Origin: Candidatus Hydrogenedentota bacterium
Lineage (GTDB): Bacteria > Hydrogenedentota > Hydrogenedentia > Hydrogenedentales > SLHB01
Assembly: GCA_020849535.1 (NCBI GenBank)
Contig: JADLGB010000197.1
Span: forward strand, 1-52,675
Reading direction: 5' to 3'
Length of the DNA: 52,675 nucleotides
In this document: piece after piece, positions 7,479-15,244 of the stretch
Layout: each line of letters begins with the position of its first letter
Position numbering within the stretch: position 1 is the first letter of the stretch
Notes under the pieces: model-generated
The model's database searches: none
Told to the model about the DNA's origin: nothing
What the model saw: the letters and a program-made list of their open reading frames with translations, nothing else
Program-made: the position numbers and the translations under genes

Positions 7479-8555
7479 TCAACCCCCCAAGGCCTCCTGG
7501 TGCTTGCGGTAGACCCCCCGGAACTGGTGATACGTCAGGCCCAGCAACCCCGCCGCCTTGCGTTGATTGAACTTCGCCTTCTCCAGAGCGTCCTTTAGTA
7601 AATGGACTTCCACATTGCGTATCGCGTCGTCATAAGTCATGCCTTCGAGCAAGGCCGCCAGCGGAGGTTTAGTTGGCGCTGGTGGGGTGGGAGTTTCGCG
7701 CTCCTGAACGGGCTGCCGGCTGGACGCCGGGCACTCGAAAGGCATCTGGAATGGATCGAAGACGATCTCCGCATCGGTGATGATGTTGTCGTCGGAGCGG
7801 TAAACGGCGCGTTCGACCACATTCTTCAGCTCGCGTACGTTGCCGGGCCAGTCATACGCCTCGAGGATTTGCACAGCCTCTGGCGTGAAGACGGGAATCT
7901 CTCTCCACCCGATGTCAAACGCCATCCGCGAACCGAAATGGTTCGCCAGCAACATGATATCGTCGCGCCGTGCGCGCAGCGGCGGCAGAAACAACACCTC
8001 GAACGACAAGCGATCCAGCAGGTCGCGCATGAAGAGGCCCTGCTCGGCCAGGTCCGCCAGATTGCGGTTGGTCGCGCCGATGATACGCGCGTCCACCTGG
8101 ATAGGCCGGGAACTCCCGACACGCTCAAAACTCCCATATTCGACCACGCGCAGGATCTTCTCCTGCGTCTCGACCGGGATGTTTCCGATTTCGTCGAGGA
8201 AAAGCGTTCCCTCCGTGGCCGCTTCGAACCGCCCGCTTCGACGCCGGGTCGCGCCCGTGAACGCGCCTTCCTCATGCCCAAACAACTCCGCCTCGATAAG
8301 GCTGCGGGCCAACGCGGCGCAATTGAGTGCTACGAATGGCTCCTTCCACCGCCCGGAGAGATAGTGCAAACGCGCCGCGGCCAGTTCCTTCCCCGTACCC
8401 CGTTCGCCAATCAGCAAAACGGGCCGGTCCACCTTGGCCACCCGGGACAGCCGCTCCTGGAATGTCAGAAAGGCCTCCGAGTGTCCAAGGGCCTCCTGCA
8501 CAACGGGTTCGTTACGGGTTTGAGACCCAGCGGGTTCAGGGGTTTGCGATGCCAT
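7479..8555 (-). CDS. pspF: PspF-like sigma-54-dependent activator
   Basis: A 358-residue bacterial enhancer-binding protein with no receiver or sensor domain, which is the PspF architecture. The AAA+ domain (about 20-260) shows Walker A GERGTGKE (50-57), the sigma-54-contact loop GAFTGA (97-102) and Walker B TLFLDE (117-122). A proline-rich linker leads to a Fis-type helix-turn-helix at about 325-350 (NQRKAAGLLGLTYHQFRGVY). PspF-type proteins activate sigma-54 promoters of phage-shock operons and are inhibited by PspA. Here the gene is divergent from a canonical -24/-12 promoter followed by pspA and pspC, which makes the assignment strong. The ATG at 8555 has GTGAGG upstream. Confidence 0.93.
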   Translation of the reverse strand: MASQTPEPAGSQTRNEPVVQEALGHSEAFLTFQERLSRVAKVDRPVLLIGERGTGKELAAARLHYLSGRWKEPFVALNCAALARSLIEAELFGHEEGAFTGATRRRSGRFEAATEGTLFLDEIGNIPVETQEKILRVVEYGSFERVGSSRPIQVDARIIGATNRNLADLAEQGLFMRDLLDRLSFEVLFLPPLRARRDDIMLLANHFGSRMAFDIGWREIPVFTPEAVQILEAYDWPGNVRELKNVVERAVYRSDDNIITDAEIVFDPFQMPFECPASSRQPVQERETPTPPAPTKPPLAALLEGMTYDDAIRNVEVHLLKDALEKAKFNQRKAAGLLGLTYHQFRGVYRKHQEALGG

Positions 8556-8685
8556 AGCACCTCACGCCATAGGTTTGGAAGAGCAGCCAGAGTTTAGCGG
8601 TTTTAGCCAGTGTCCGTCAAGGGCCTTATTGCCTGTTGCTAGTGTAAGTCATTTAGTTGTAGTTGTTTGTGCCGCAATCGCGCTT

Positions 8686-8700
8686 TGGCACACCGATTGC
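8686..8700 (+). promoter_or_regulatory. Sigma-54 (-24/-12) promoter of the psp operon
   Basis: TGGCAC at 8686-8691 and TTGC at 8697-8700 place the invariant GG and GC exactly 12 bases apart, the canonical sigma-54 spacing. Transcription should begin near 8711, upstream of the PilZ-like gene. Activator sites for PspF would be expected in 8560-8680; I could not define them. Confidence 0.88.
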
Positions 8701-8741
8701 CATTGTGCATCTGTGAAAGCGTTCATACGCAGGAGAATTCA

Positions 8742-9248
8742 GTGGAAATGACAAACGCTCGGTATGCAAAGGAAAGACGCCGCTCAAGGCGCGTCCTCGC
8801 TTCGGGAAACCTTCGCTTTCAATACAGCCCCCAGGAAGGCGGGCACGCGAGGATAATCGATGTGGACCTTGGCGGTTTCTGCCTCGAAACCGCGGCCACC
8901 CTTGTGCCCGGCCAACGCCTCATGATGGAACTACTTTCATCAGATGGCTCGATGATCGCGGAACTCAAAGGCCTGGTCATCTGGAGCGTACCAGCGGACT
9001 CTCGCCGCACGAAGGCAGGCGTCCGAGTCTACGCGCACGATTGGGACTCGCAGCAGGCTCTGTCCGCGCTGATGTCCCAGGGTATCGCGAGCCGGAACGC
9101 AGTGCGCTGGTTCGCTGTGCTCTTGCCTGGTTCCGCCGGTTGGCGGCTGCGCGCGCCTCAAGAGGATCGCCCCGCCAGTCGAGCCGCCGGACGCGGTGAA
9201 GATACGTACGCGCCTGGATTCACCGGGCATTTGGTCTCCGGACTGTAG
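8742..9248 (+). CDS. PilZ-domain-like protein at the head of the psp operon
   Basis: A protein of about 168 residues whose first 110 resemble a PilZ domain, the c-di-GMP-binding beta barrel: an Arg-rich start (KERRRSRRVLA) followed by IDVDLGGFCLE. The canonical second motif is (D/N)xSxxG; here the Ser position is Asp, so nucleotide binding is uncertain. The last 50 residues are Gly/Arg/Pro-rich without recognisable structure. The GTG at 8742 has AGGAG 6 nt upstream and is preferred; an ATG at 8748 is in frame. Codons further upstream lie on the sigma-54 promoter and cannot be translated from its transcript. It precedes pspA by 57 bp, so it is likely PspF-controlled. Confidence 0.72.
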   Translation: MEMTNARYAKERRRSRRVLASGNLRFQYSPQEGGHARIIDVDLGGFCLETAATLVPGQRLMMELLSSDGSMIAELKGLVIWSVPADSRRTKAGVRVYAHDWDSQQALSALMSQGIASRNAVRWFAVLLPGSAGWRLRAPQEDRPASRAAGRGEDTYAPGFTGHLVSGL

Positions 9249-9305
9249 CAAGGTTATGCGCGGCACGCCGCGCGGATTGCCGCCATCAAGGCGCTAGGAG
9301 GAGTC

Positions 9306-9983
9306 ATGGGCATCTTCACACGGGCTCGCGACATCATTGCGGCCAACATTAATGCACTGCTGGACGAGGCGGAGGACCCCGAAAAGCTCGCCACCATGAT
9401 GGTGCGCGAGATGGAGGATACCCTGATCGAGCTGAAAGCCTCGTGCGCGGGGGCCATGGCCGCCAAGCAACGCATCCAGCGGGAACAGCAGGACGTCCGC
9501 GACCGTGCAGCCGACTGGACCAACCGGGCCCGCCGTGCCGTGGATAAGGGCCGCGACGCCTTGGCGCGGGAAGCCCTCCAAGAGAAGAAGCGCTACGTGC
9601 AACGCGCCGACTTCTTGGACCAGGAATTGGCCCAGTGCGACGCCGTCGTCGACCAGTACCAGCAGGATATTGCCCAGCTCGAAGAGAAGCTCGAAACCGC
9701 CCGCGAACGCAAGCGCATGCTCGTGCAGCGTCATGTCCGCGCCATGAACAAGCGCCGCGCCCAGACGGATATCCGGCGCATGGAGACATCGGAGGTCTTC
9801 GCCCGCTTCGACGATGTGGAGCGGCATATCGATCGCATGGAAGCCGAGGCCGACCTGGTGAATTTCGGCCGCCGCCCCGGTTTGAGAGAAGAGATCGACG
9901 CGTTGGATGACGACGGCGATATCGACGCTGAATTGAAGCGCATGAAGGCGGAAACGAGAACCCCGCCAGACCTTCCCGCATGA
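9306..9983 (+). CDS. pspA: Phage shock protein A (PspA/IM30, ESCRT-III-like)
   Basis: A 225-residue, almost wholly helical coiled-coil protein beginning MGIFTRARDIIAANINALLD, the membrane-binding amphipathic helix typical of PspA. The conserved EDPEKLATMMVREMEDTL segment follows. PspA binds inner-membrane lipid under envelope stress, assembles into ESCRT-III-like scaffolds and, in known systems, restrains PspF when unstressed. An AGGAGGAG ribosome site sits directly before the ATG. It is the second gene after the sigma-54 promoter, between the PilZ-like gene and pspC. A GCGCGG/CCGCGC hairpin (9258-9273) lies just upstream and might stabilise or attenuate the message. Confidence 0.95.
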   Translation: MGIFTRARDIIAANINALLDEAEDPEKLATMMVREMEDTLIELKASCAGAMAAKQRIQREQQDVRDRAADWTNRARRAVDKGRDALAREALQEKKRYVQRADFLDQELAQCDAVVDQYQQDIAQLEEKLETARERKRMLVQRHVRAMNKRRAQTDIRRMETSEVFARFDDVERHIDRMEAEADLVNFGRRPGLREEIDALDDDGDIDAELKRMKAETRTPPDLPA

Positions 9984-10055
9984 ATGGTCCCGGAGATCAA
10001 GGACCCGTTCAACGGCGAAGCGGCTGTATGACGAAACGCTGGAAAGGAGCGTGCA

Positions 10056-10289
10056 ATGGGATACGCATACTACGGATGCCCCCGGCGGGGTTTGTACCGA
10101 TCGCGGTCGGGCCTGCTATTCGGGGTCTGCAAGGGGCTGGCCGATTACTTTGACATCTCGGTCTTCTGGACTCGGGTCATCGTATTCATGACCTTCGTCT
10201 TTACCGGATTCTGCCCGATCGGCATCGCCTATATACTCGCGGTCTTTCTTATGAAGCCGGAACCCCGCTTCGACCGCTATTACGCATAG
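10056..10289 (+). CDS. pspC: PspC-domain membrane protein
   Basis: A 77-residue PspC-domain protein. GLYRSRSGLLFGVCKGLADYF is the conserved family start (residues 12-32), followed by one strong hydrophobic segment (about 40-68) and a short tail. In enterobacteria PspC works with PspB at the inner membrane to sense stress and sequester PspA; no pspB is seen here, as is common outside the enterobacteria. GGAAAGGAG precedes the ATG. It ends the psp operon: a strong hairpin follows 59 bp after its stop. Confidence 0.93.
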   Translation: MGYAYYGCPRRGLYRSRSGLLFGVCKGLADYFDISVFWTRVIVFMTFVFTGFCPIGIAYILAVFLMKPEPRFDRYYA

Positions 10290-10347
10290 GACCTGTCCTC
10301 AATCCTCCTCACCCACAGGGAGAACCCCACACCACTCTCCCCTCCCT

Positions 10348-10378
10348 GCCCGCGGCGTGTAACCCCCACGCCGCGGGC
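10348..10378 (+). terminator. Strong hairpin, probable psp operon terminator
   Basis: A 12-bp perfect stem, GCCCGCGGCGTG (10348-10359) with CACGCCGCGGGC (10367-10378), and a 7-nt loop. Only a weak T-rich tail follows, so either intrinsic termination or an mRNA-protecting role is possible. Confidence 0.7.
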
Positions 10379-10496
10379 CCTGCTTTCACGGCAGACAGTC
10401 CCGATTTCAAGATCCCGCCAAGAGAATAGACATTGCAATGCACGCATGCCTGTGCTAATTTGAATCACTGCATTCAGTTAGGAAGGAGGCGGGCTT

Positions 10497-11201
10497 ATGG
10501 AGTGCCATGTTTGTGAAGTCCGAAGTTCCGTAGGCTACTGCGCGGAGTGCCAGCAACTGCTCTGCGAAACCTGCGGGGTGCCCTGCGACATCTGCGGAAA
10601 GCTCTCCTGTCCAGAACACGTTCACGAGACCCGCAGCGGAAAGCGCCTCTGCAAAGGCTGCTACGATGAACGGCGCGGCAAACGCGAACAGAAGAAAGCC
10701 GCAGCCGCCGCCAAGCACGACAAGCCGGAAGGGGATGCCGCAGTCGCCGACGACGCCGAGGCCGAAGGCGAAGCCATGGACGAGGCGCTGGCCGAAAGCG
10801 CGCCTATCCCAATACAACCATGGCAAATGAGCTTGTATATCGCCGTTGCCGGCCTCGTCATCGTGTTGCTCATGTTGGTGTTCCCGGGCTTGCGCAGAAT
10901 TCCATTGGGTGGCACGAACTATATCCCCACCACGTTGGTTGTAATGATCTTCCCAATCCTGTCGTGCGTATGGGCGGGGCTCGGACTCTACAAAGATGAG
11001 TATTTCCGCGATCGCTCCAAATGCTTCATCGGCATCGGACTCTCGATTGCCGGCGCCGCCCTCGCTATTCTCGCGATGGTGACGGACCCGGCCGCGACGG
11101 CCCAATCTGAATTGGAGCAGTTCCAGAACGAACGCCAGGATTTGAACCAGCAAGAACTGACCGATTGGCGCGAAAAGGCCAAGGAACAGTTCAGACAATA
11201 A
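10497..11201 (+). CDS. Zinc-ribbon/B-box-like membrane protein of unknown function
   Basis: A 234-residue protein. The first 45 residues carry a Cys/His-rich, probably double zinc-binding module: Cys3/Cys6, Cys15/Cys18, Cys23/Cys26, Cys30/Cys33, then Cys38, His41 and His43, resembling a B-box or RING-like ribbon. A Lys/Arg-rich helix and an acidic Ala/Glu stretch (65-95) follow, then three hydrophobic segments (about 103-125, 140-160, 172-190) and a soluble Gln/Glu-rich tail. The start has GGAAGGAGG upstream. It follows the psp terminator and may be independently transcribed. I do not recognise a named family for the whole protein; a membrane-bound zinc protein is all that can be said. Confidence 0.8.
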   Translation: MECHVCEVRSSVGYCAECQQLLCETCGVPCDICGKLSCPEHVHETRSGKRLCKGCYDERRGKREQKKAAAAAKHDKPEGDAAVADDAEAEGEAMDEALAESAPIPIQPWQMSLYIAVAGLVIVLLMLVFPGLRRIPLGGTNYIPTTLVVMIFPILSCVWAGLGLYKDEYFRDRSKCFIGIGLSIAGAALAILAMVTDPAATAQSELEQFQNERQDLNQQELTDWREKAKEQFRQ

Positions 11202-11355
11202 GCCCATAGTGAGTCAGAACCTGAACCGGCGCTACGTGCGTTGGGAAGGCTCAGGGCCTAACACGTTAATCGCGCGATCGTCCAGTCATGCCGTTGTCAC
11301 GGTGGCTATCCGCCAAGGGAACGGAGGTGTCAGTTCGCGGAATCGAGGGAACTAT

Positions 11356-11811
11356 ATGAAGTGTCGCTCATGGTGTTGGTTGGTCTTGTTCGCCTGCGGA
11401 ACCTCGTTGCTCGCAGGTTGTGCCCACAATAAGAACCTGCATTCCACCCAGGAACGGGAAATGACGATGGGGATCGTCCAGAAGGAGATTCGCATCGGCA
11501 TGCCCTCTCCGGACGTGGTCGAGGCGCTGGGTTCACCCAATATGGTGCGGCGCGACAGTGCGGGCAAGGAGACCTGGGTCTACGACAAGATCGCCACCGA
11601 GGCCTCGTACTCGAACAGCAGCTCCAACGTCGGCGCCGGCGTCGCGGGTGCGGGCGTTCCGGGTGATGTGCTCTTGCTGGGCACCATCAGCGGGAGTCAC
11701 GGCCGCAATAAAGGCGCCTCGGCGACCACGCAGAAGACACTGACCGTGATCATCCGGTTTGATCTGGAGGACAAGGTCGAGTCGTTCTCCTACCATTCGA
11801 GCACGTTCTGA
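11356..11811 (+). CDS. BamE/SmpA-OmlA-like lipoprotein
   Basis: A 151-residue lipoprotein: the signal peptide from MKCRSWCW ends in the lipobox LLAGC. The mature part has EIRIGMPSPDVVEALGSPNM followed by GKETWVYDK, the pattern of SmpA/OmlA (BamE-like) domains, which bind other outer-membrane assembly factors or serve as small structural domains. A Ser/Gly-rich segment and a beta-strand-like tail follow. The ATG at 11356 has GAGGGA upstream; the frame is open upstream but that part has no signal peptide. Its stop overlaps the next gene's start (TGATG), so the two lipoproteins are coupled. A role in envelope assembly is inferred only. Confidence 0.82.
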   Translation: MKCRSWCWLVLFACGTSLLAGCAHNKNLHSTQEREMTMGIVQKEIRIGMPSPDVVEALGSPNMVRRDSAGKETWVYDKIATEASYSNSSSNVGAGVAGAGVPGDVLLLGTISGSHGRNKGASATTQKTLTVIIRFDLEDKVESFSYHSSTF

Positions 11812-12320
11812 TGGGCCTCGCGGTGTCGCGTACGCTGTGCGTGTTGAGCGCACTGTCCTTACTCTTCGTGGGATGCATGTCGGATGGGGGAGACCCGCCG
11901 CCGCCTACCCAGATGGAGCTGCGCTCGTTTCAGACGCGCGAGTACGATACCACCGACACCAAGCTCGTCATGAAGGCCATGCTGAACGTGCTTCAAGACA
12001 TGGGTTTCATCGTCAACGACGCGGATGCGGAACTCGGCCTGCTGACGGCCAGCAAATGGACGGGCATCGAGCACAGCAAGAAAGAGGTCAAGCGCGCACG
12101 CAAGGACGAGGTGTCGCTCTCCAAAAGTCTGGTTCTCGAGTGCACCGCCAACATCAGCCTCTTCGACAAGCAGTCGCGCGTGCGCGTGAACTTCCAGAAA
12201 CGCATCCTCGACACCCAAGGCGCCACCATGGAGGCCAGCCCCGTCGAGGACGCGGCCTTCTACCAAACCTTCTTCTCCAAGGTGGACAAGGGCATCTTCC
12301 TTCAGCAGGAAGGCGTCTAG
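11811..12320 (+). CDS. Conserved lipoprotein
   Basis: A 169-residue lipoprotein with signal peptide and lipobox LFVGC near residue 22. The mature domain contains QTREYDTTDTKLVMKAMLNV, then LQDMGFIVNDAD and LGLLTASK, a pattern I recognise from small periplasmic lipoproteins of unknown function. The ATG overlaps the stop of the preceding lipoprotein gene by one base (TGATG), implying coupled translation and perhaps a shared complex. A stem-loop follows 18 bp after its stop. No catalytic residues are evident. Confidence 0.8.
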   Translation: MGLAVSRTLCVLSALSLLFVGCMSDGGDPPPPTQMELRSFQTREYDTTDTKLVMKAMLNVLQDMGFIVNDADAELGLLTASKWTGIEHSKKEVKRARKDEVSLSKSLVLECTANISLFDKQSRVRVNFQKRILDTQGATMEASPVEDAAFYQTFFSKVDKGIFLQQEGV

Positions 12321-12338
12321 AGTCTGCGCAAATCGGAT

Positions 12339-12410
12339 CGGACTGATCTGACAGATCGGTCCGTTCTGTCCGATTGGCAAGCCGGTGTGGGACAGGCGCC
12401 CTCGCCTGTC
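12339..12410. repeat. Stem-loop followed by GTGTGG-type dispersed hairpin
   Basis: The first structure is CGGACTGATCT (12339-12349) pairing with AGATCGGTCCG (12353-12363), an 11-bp stem with one G-T pair and a 3-nt loop, plausible as the terminator of the lipoprotein pair. Then GTGTGG (12385-12390) precedes GACAGGCG-CCCT-CGCCTGTC (12391-12410), an 8-bp perfect stem of the family also seen at 4487, 17539, 17668 and 52411. Confidence 0.8.
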
Positions 12411-12456
12411 GTTCCCTGTGGGTTCTTCCCCAAGAAATCGAAGGGGACAGGGGGGC

Positions 12457-12495
12457 TTGACAAGCACTACGAAGTTTAGTACTATACATCGTAGT
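12457..12495 (+). promoter_or_regulatory. Sigma-70 promoter overlapped by BlaI-type dyad operator
   Basis: A consensus -35 TTGACA (12457-12462) and a -10 TACTAT (12480-12485) are separated by 17 bp. A 30-bp dyad, 12466-12495, centred exactly inside the -10, has half-sites ACTACGAAGTTTAGT and ACTACGATGTATAGT (13 of 15 match). The outer ACTAC/GTAGT arms resemble known BlaI/MecI operators. Repressor bound here would occlude the -10, predicting autoregulation of the operon. Confidence 0.9.
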
Positions 12496-12516
12496 AATAA
12501 CGCCGGAGGACAACTC

Positions 12517-12912
12517 ATGCGCGAATCTTCGGAGCCCTTGGGCGACCTGCAACGGGCGGTGATGGAAACCATCTGGGACCTGGGCGAAGCGACGGTGCAC
12601 GAAGTGCGCGACAGGCTGGCCAAGAAGAAGGACCTGGCGTACACCACCGTGCTGTCGACCATGCAGAAGCTTGAGAAGACGGGTTGGCTGAGGCACCGTG
12701 CGGACGGACGTATCCACATCTTTCAGGCCACCCGTTCGCGGGAAGAAGTGGGCGCCGGCGCGTTGAAACGGCTCGTGTCGCGTGCTTTCAATGGCGACCC
12801 CCTGGTGATGTTTCAGCACCTGCTCGACAACGAGAGTCTGACGGCAGAGGACCTGTCCGAGATGCGCGCGATGATCGACGCGCGCCGCAAAAGGGGGCGG
12901 GATGGAAAGTAG
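12517..12912 (+). CDS. BlaI/MecI-family transcriptional repressor
   Basis: A 131-residue winged-helix protein. LGDLQRAVMETIWDLGEATVHEV is the family N-terminus and AYTTVLSTMQKLEKTGWLRH is the recognition helix and wing region; the C-terminal half is the dimerisation helix bundle. BlaI/MecI proteins bind ACTAC-type dyads and are inactivated when a partner M56 metallopeptidase is triggered. The partner follows immediately, overlapping by 11 bp. GGAGGA precedes the ATG and the dyad operator lies just upstream. No beta-lactamase gene is adjacent, so the regulated function is not antibiotic resistance on present evidence. Confidence 0.93.
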   Translation: MRESSEPLGDLQRAVMETIWDLGEATVHEVRDRLAKKKDLAYTTVLSTMQKLEKTGWLRHRADGRIHIFQATRSREEVGAGALKRLVSRAFNGDPLVMFQHLLDNESLTAEDLSEMRAMIDARRKRGRDGK

Positions 12913-14617
12913 CAGTCTCACCGCAGAGGCCCTTATCGGGCTGATGATCCTTCAAGCCACGGGCGCCCTGTGCACGGGTTTGGCCGCCGCGTACATGCTT
13001 CGCAATCACCCGGCGCGGGCGCACCGCGCGCTGACGTTGACGCTGGTGGCCGTGATCGCGTTGCCCGGGGCCACACTGGCTGTCCGGGGCTTTGGCCTTG
13101 GTTTGCTACGAGAAAACACGCCAGTGCCCGCAAGCGGTTCCGCAACAGTCTCAGCGCAAACGCCGCTTGTGCTGGATACGGAAGAGGCGCCACAGGGATC
13201 GCCTCCAGCGTCAACAAGACCCGAGACGATTCCCGACGTCACACATCACGGCGCGGCAGGCGGTTTCGCCTGGCGACGTGTTGCCTCATGGATATGGGGC
13301 GCGGGTTCGCTGCTTGTAGTCCTGTACTTCGCGGCCTCATTTCTCGGCGGACTACGCATCTTGCGATCGGCGAAACTGGTGTCGGCGGCGCCCTACACGG
13401 AAGGGGCGCGGGAGGCATCCGAGAACCTTGGCCTGACGGTCACACCGACGGTATTCGCATCGGCCGCGGTGCGGTGCCCTTCGGTCTGGTGCTGGCGCGT
13501 CCACCCGGCGCTGCTTGTGCCGCACGTGGATACACCAGAATCGCCAGATACCGACTGGGCAGCGCTGTTCACGCACGAACTCGCCCACTATGTCCGGCGC
13601 GACCACCTGGCGGACCTTCTGTCGGCCCTTGTGCTCGCGCTGTTGCCGTGGCATCCGCTGGCATGGTGGGCCCGCAACCGGCTTGCGCTGCTGAGCGAAG
13701 ACGCGTGCGACGACTGGGCGCTTACCAGAAATGGCGCGGACGCGGCGGGCTATGCGGAGTCACTGCTGCACGTGGCCGTCCAACCCCGGCCGGCCTTCGT
13801 ACAGGCAGCCGCGAGCAACAAGGGGCATCTGCTGCGGCGTATCCGCAGGATTACGTCTCCGGACGCGGGGTTTCGTCCGCGCGTGGGGCGCACATGGGCG
13901 GCGTGCGCGTCATTGCTGCTTGTCTGCCTGGTCGCGGCGCTGGCCGTTGCACAACCGCGCGCAACGACGGCGGAAGATCCAAAGACGGTCACTTCCACTA
14001 GCACAGCACCAGCCGATGACTCGCCGATGCAGCGTGCGCTGAAACTGGGCAAAGCCTTGTCCGACCAGCGCGAGGATGAGAAAGCGGCGGCCGCAATCCG
14101 CAAAGAGTTGGAGCAACTGGCAGGCACCTTGAAGACCGGGAAGAACCTCCTGAAAAACAGCGACTTCGAAAAGGGCGAAGGCCTGGTGCCGGAGCCGTGG
14201 ACGGTGCGCCAGCAGGGTCTGATTGCATTCGAGTGGTCCAAGGGATTGGGACTCGATGACAGTCGTGGTGTTCACATCGTAAAGAAAGAGGGTAAATTCC
14301 CTTATGCGACAATCGTGCAGACGATTCCCGCTCCAAGTGAAGATCGGCTCGTTCGTCTCTCCGCGCGTGTCAAGACTTCCAATGTGGGGAAAGCAGTCCT
14401 GGACCTCCTCTTCCTCGATGAGAAGGGTGCGTGGGTCTATCACATCTGGGTTCACACCATTGGCGAACCATGGAAAAATGGCACTCACGACTGGAAGGAA
14501 TACACGGGTTACGCCTATGTTCCCCCAGGCACGAAGAACATCGAAGTCTCCGCGCAGATGTACTGGCCCGGAGAGTTGTGGCTGGACGACATCGAATTGC
14601 GTGAGGTGACACCATGA
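12902..14617 (+). CDS. BlaR1-like M56 metallopeptidase fused to a carbohydrate-binding-like domain
   Basis: A 571-residue membrane protein. N-terminal hydrophobic helices (about 8-30, 42-62, 133-150) precede the M56 zinc-peptidase domain with HELAH (225-229) and the third ligand Glu266 in LSEDACDDW. Another helix lies near 345-365. In place of BlaR1's penicillin-binding sensor, the C-terminus (about 425-571) is a beta-sandwich with NLLKNSDFEKG at its start and WLDDIELREV at its end, the signature of galactose-binding-like/CBM domains. By analogy with BlaR1, ligand binding outside would activate the cytosolic-face protease, which inactivates the BlaI-like repressor. The ligand may be a carbohydrate. 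It overlaps the repressor gene by 11 bp and the next gene by 4. Confidence 0.9.
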   Translation: MESSSLTAEALIGLMILQATGALCTGLAAAYMLRNHPARAHRALTLTLVAVIALPGATLAVRGFGLGLLRENTPVPASGSATVSAQTPLVLDTEEAPQGSPPASTRPETIPDVTHHGAAGGFAWRRVASWIWGAGSLLVVLYFAASFLGGLRILRSAKLVSAAPYTEGAREASENLGLTVTPTVFASAAVRCPSVWCWRVHPALLVPHVDTPESPDTDWAALFTHELAHYVRRDHLADLLSALVLALLPWHPLAWWARNRLALLSEDACDDWALTRNGADAAGYAESLLHVAVQPRPAFVQAAASNKGHLLRRIRRITSPDAGFRPRVGRTWAACASLLLVCLVAALAVAQPRATTAEDPKTVTSTSTAPADDSPMQRALKLGKALSDQREDEKAAAAIRKELEQLAGTLKTGKNLLKNSDFEKGEGLVPEPWTVRQQGLIAFEWSKGLGLDDSRGVHIVKKEGKFPYATIVQTIPAPSEDRLVRLSARVKTSNVGKAVLDLLFLDEKGAWVYHIWVHTIGEPWKNGTHDWKEYTGYAYVPPGTKNIEVSAQMYWPGELWLDDIELREVTP

Positions 14618-15156
14618 CGCAAGACATGACACTGAATGATATGCGTGAAGACAACTGGTTCGTCCGCGCGCTGGACCGCTTGGATAGACTACCCGACGGA
14701 CCGTTCTTCGCGGTGTGGTGGCTCGTACGCTGGCCTATAGTACTCATACTATCGCCGCTACAATACGGCCTGGCGATTCTGTTCTATGGCACAAGTGAAC
14801 CCGAGTTCTTGAAAGACGCGATGAACATCACCGTCGCGCAACAATTCATCGGCGGTGTGATCGTTGCCCCCATCCTCGTCGTGGCCGTCGAGTGCGCTCT
14901 GATGTACTTCATTTTCTGCAGACGCCCCCGGAAGGCGCGACCATGGCTCTTCATCGTGCTTTCGGCCTTTATCATGGTGATTCAGTGCCCTTTGGCGGCC
15001 TTCCCCTGCGCGGCGGCGACAGGTTTCTTTCTTGCCTACTGCTTCGCCCACTACGCGCAGACCAACATGCTGAAGGCCTATGGGTTTACGGTCCTGTATC
15101 TCGCCTGCATCAACATGACCGGCGTGGTGATGAATGCGCTAGGCTTCTTTCCGTAG
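14614..15156 (+). CDS. Polytopic membrane protein of the BlaI/M56 operon
   Basis: A 180-residue membrane protein with about four to five hydrophobic segments (near 33-60, 75-100, 110-135, 138-175) and a charged N-terminus (MREDNWFVRALDRLDRL). No family was recognised. The ATG overlaps the stop of the M56 gene (ATGA), so it is the third member of the operon and is presumably controlled by the same repressor. It may be an accessory to the sensor or the regulated output; the sequence gives no catalytic clue. Confidence 0.78.
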   Translation: MTQDMTLNDMREDNWFVRALDRLDRLPDGPFFAVWWLVRWPIVLILSPLQYGLAILFYGTSEPEFLKDAMNITVAQQFIGGVIVAPILVVAVECALMYFIFCRRPRKARPWLFIVLSAFIMVIQCPLAAFPCAAATGFFLAYCFAHYAQTNMLKAYGFTVLYLACINMTGVVMNALGFFP

Positions 15157-15244
15157 CGATAAGTGGCTTTCATCGCTCCCTTGTTTCAGGCAAAGGTTCT
15201 GTCTAAGCTTAGGAACCGTCTTCACACCAAGGGAGCTGTCCACT

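Noticed and set aside
8667..8741. Longer start for the PilZ-like gene (TTG at 8667)
   Set aside because: It would place coding sequence on the sigma-54 promoter, upstream of the predicted transcript start.
10455..11207. 250-codon minus-strand open frame antisense to the zinc-ribbon membrane protein
   Set aside because: The plus-strand gene has a strong ribosome site, ordered Cys pairs and clear membrane helices; the antisense frame has none of these.
12385..12516. N-terminal extension of the BlaI-like gene
   Set aside because: The frame is open but covers a dispersed hairpin, the promoter and the operator, so it is upstream of the transcript start; the family sequence and ribosome site begin at 12517.
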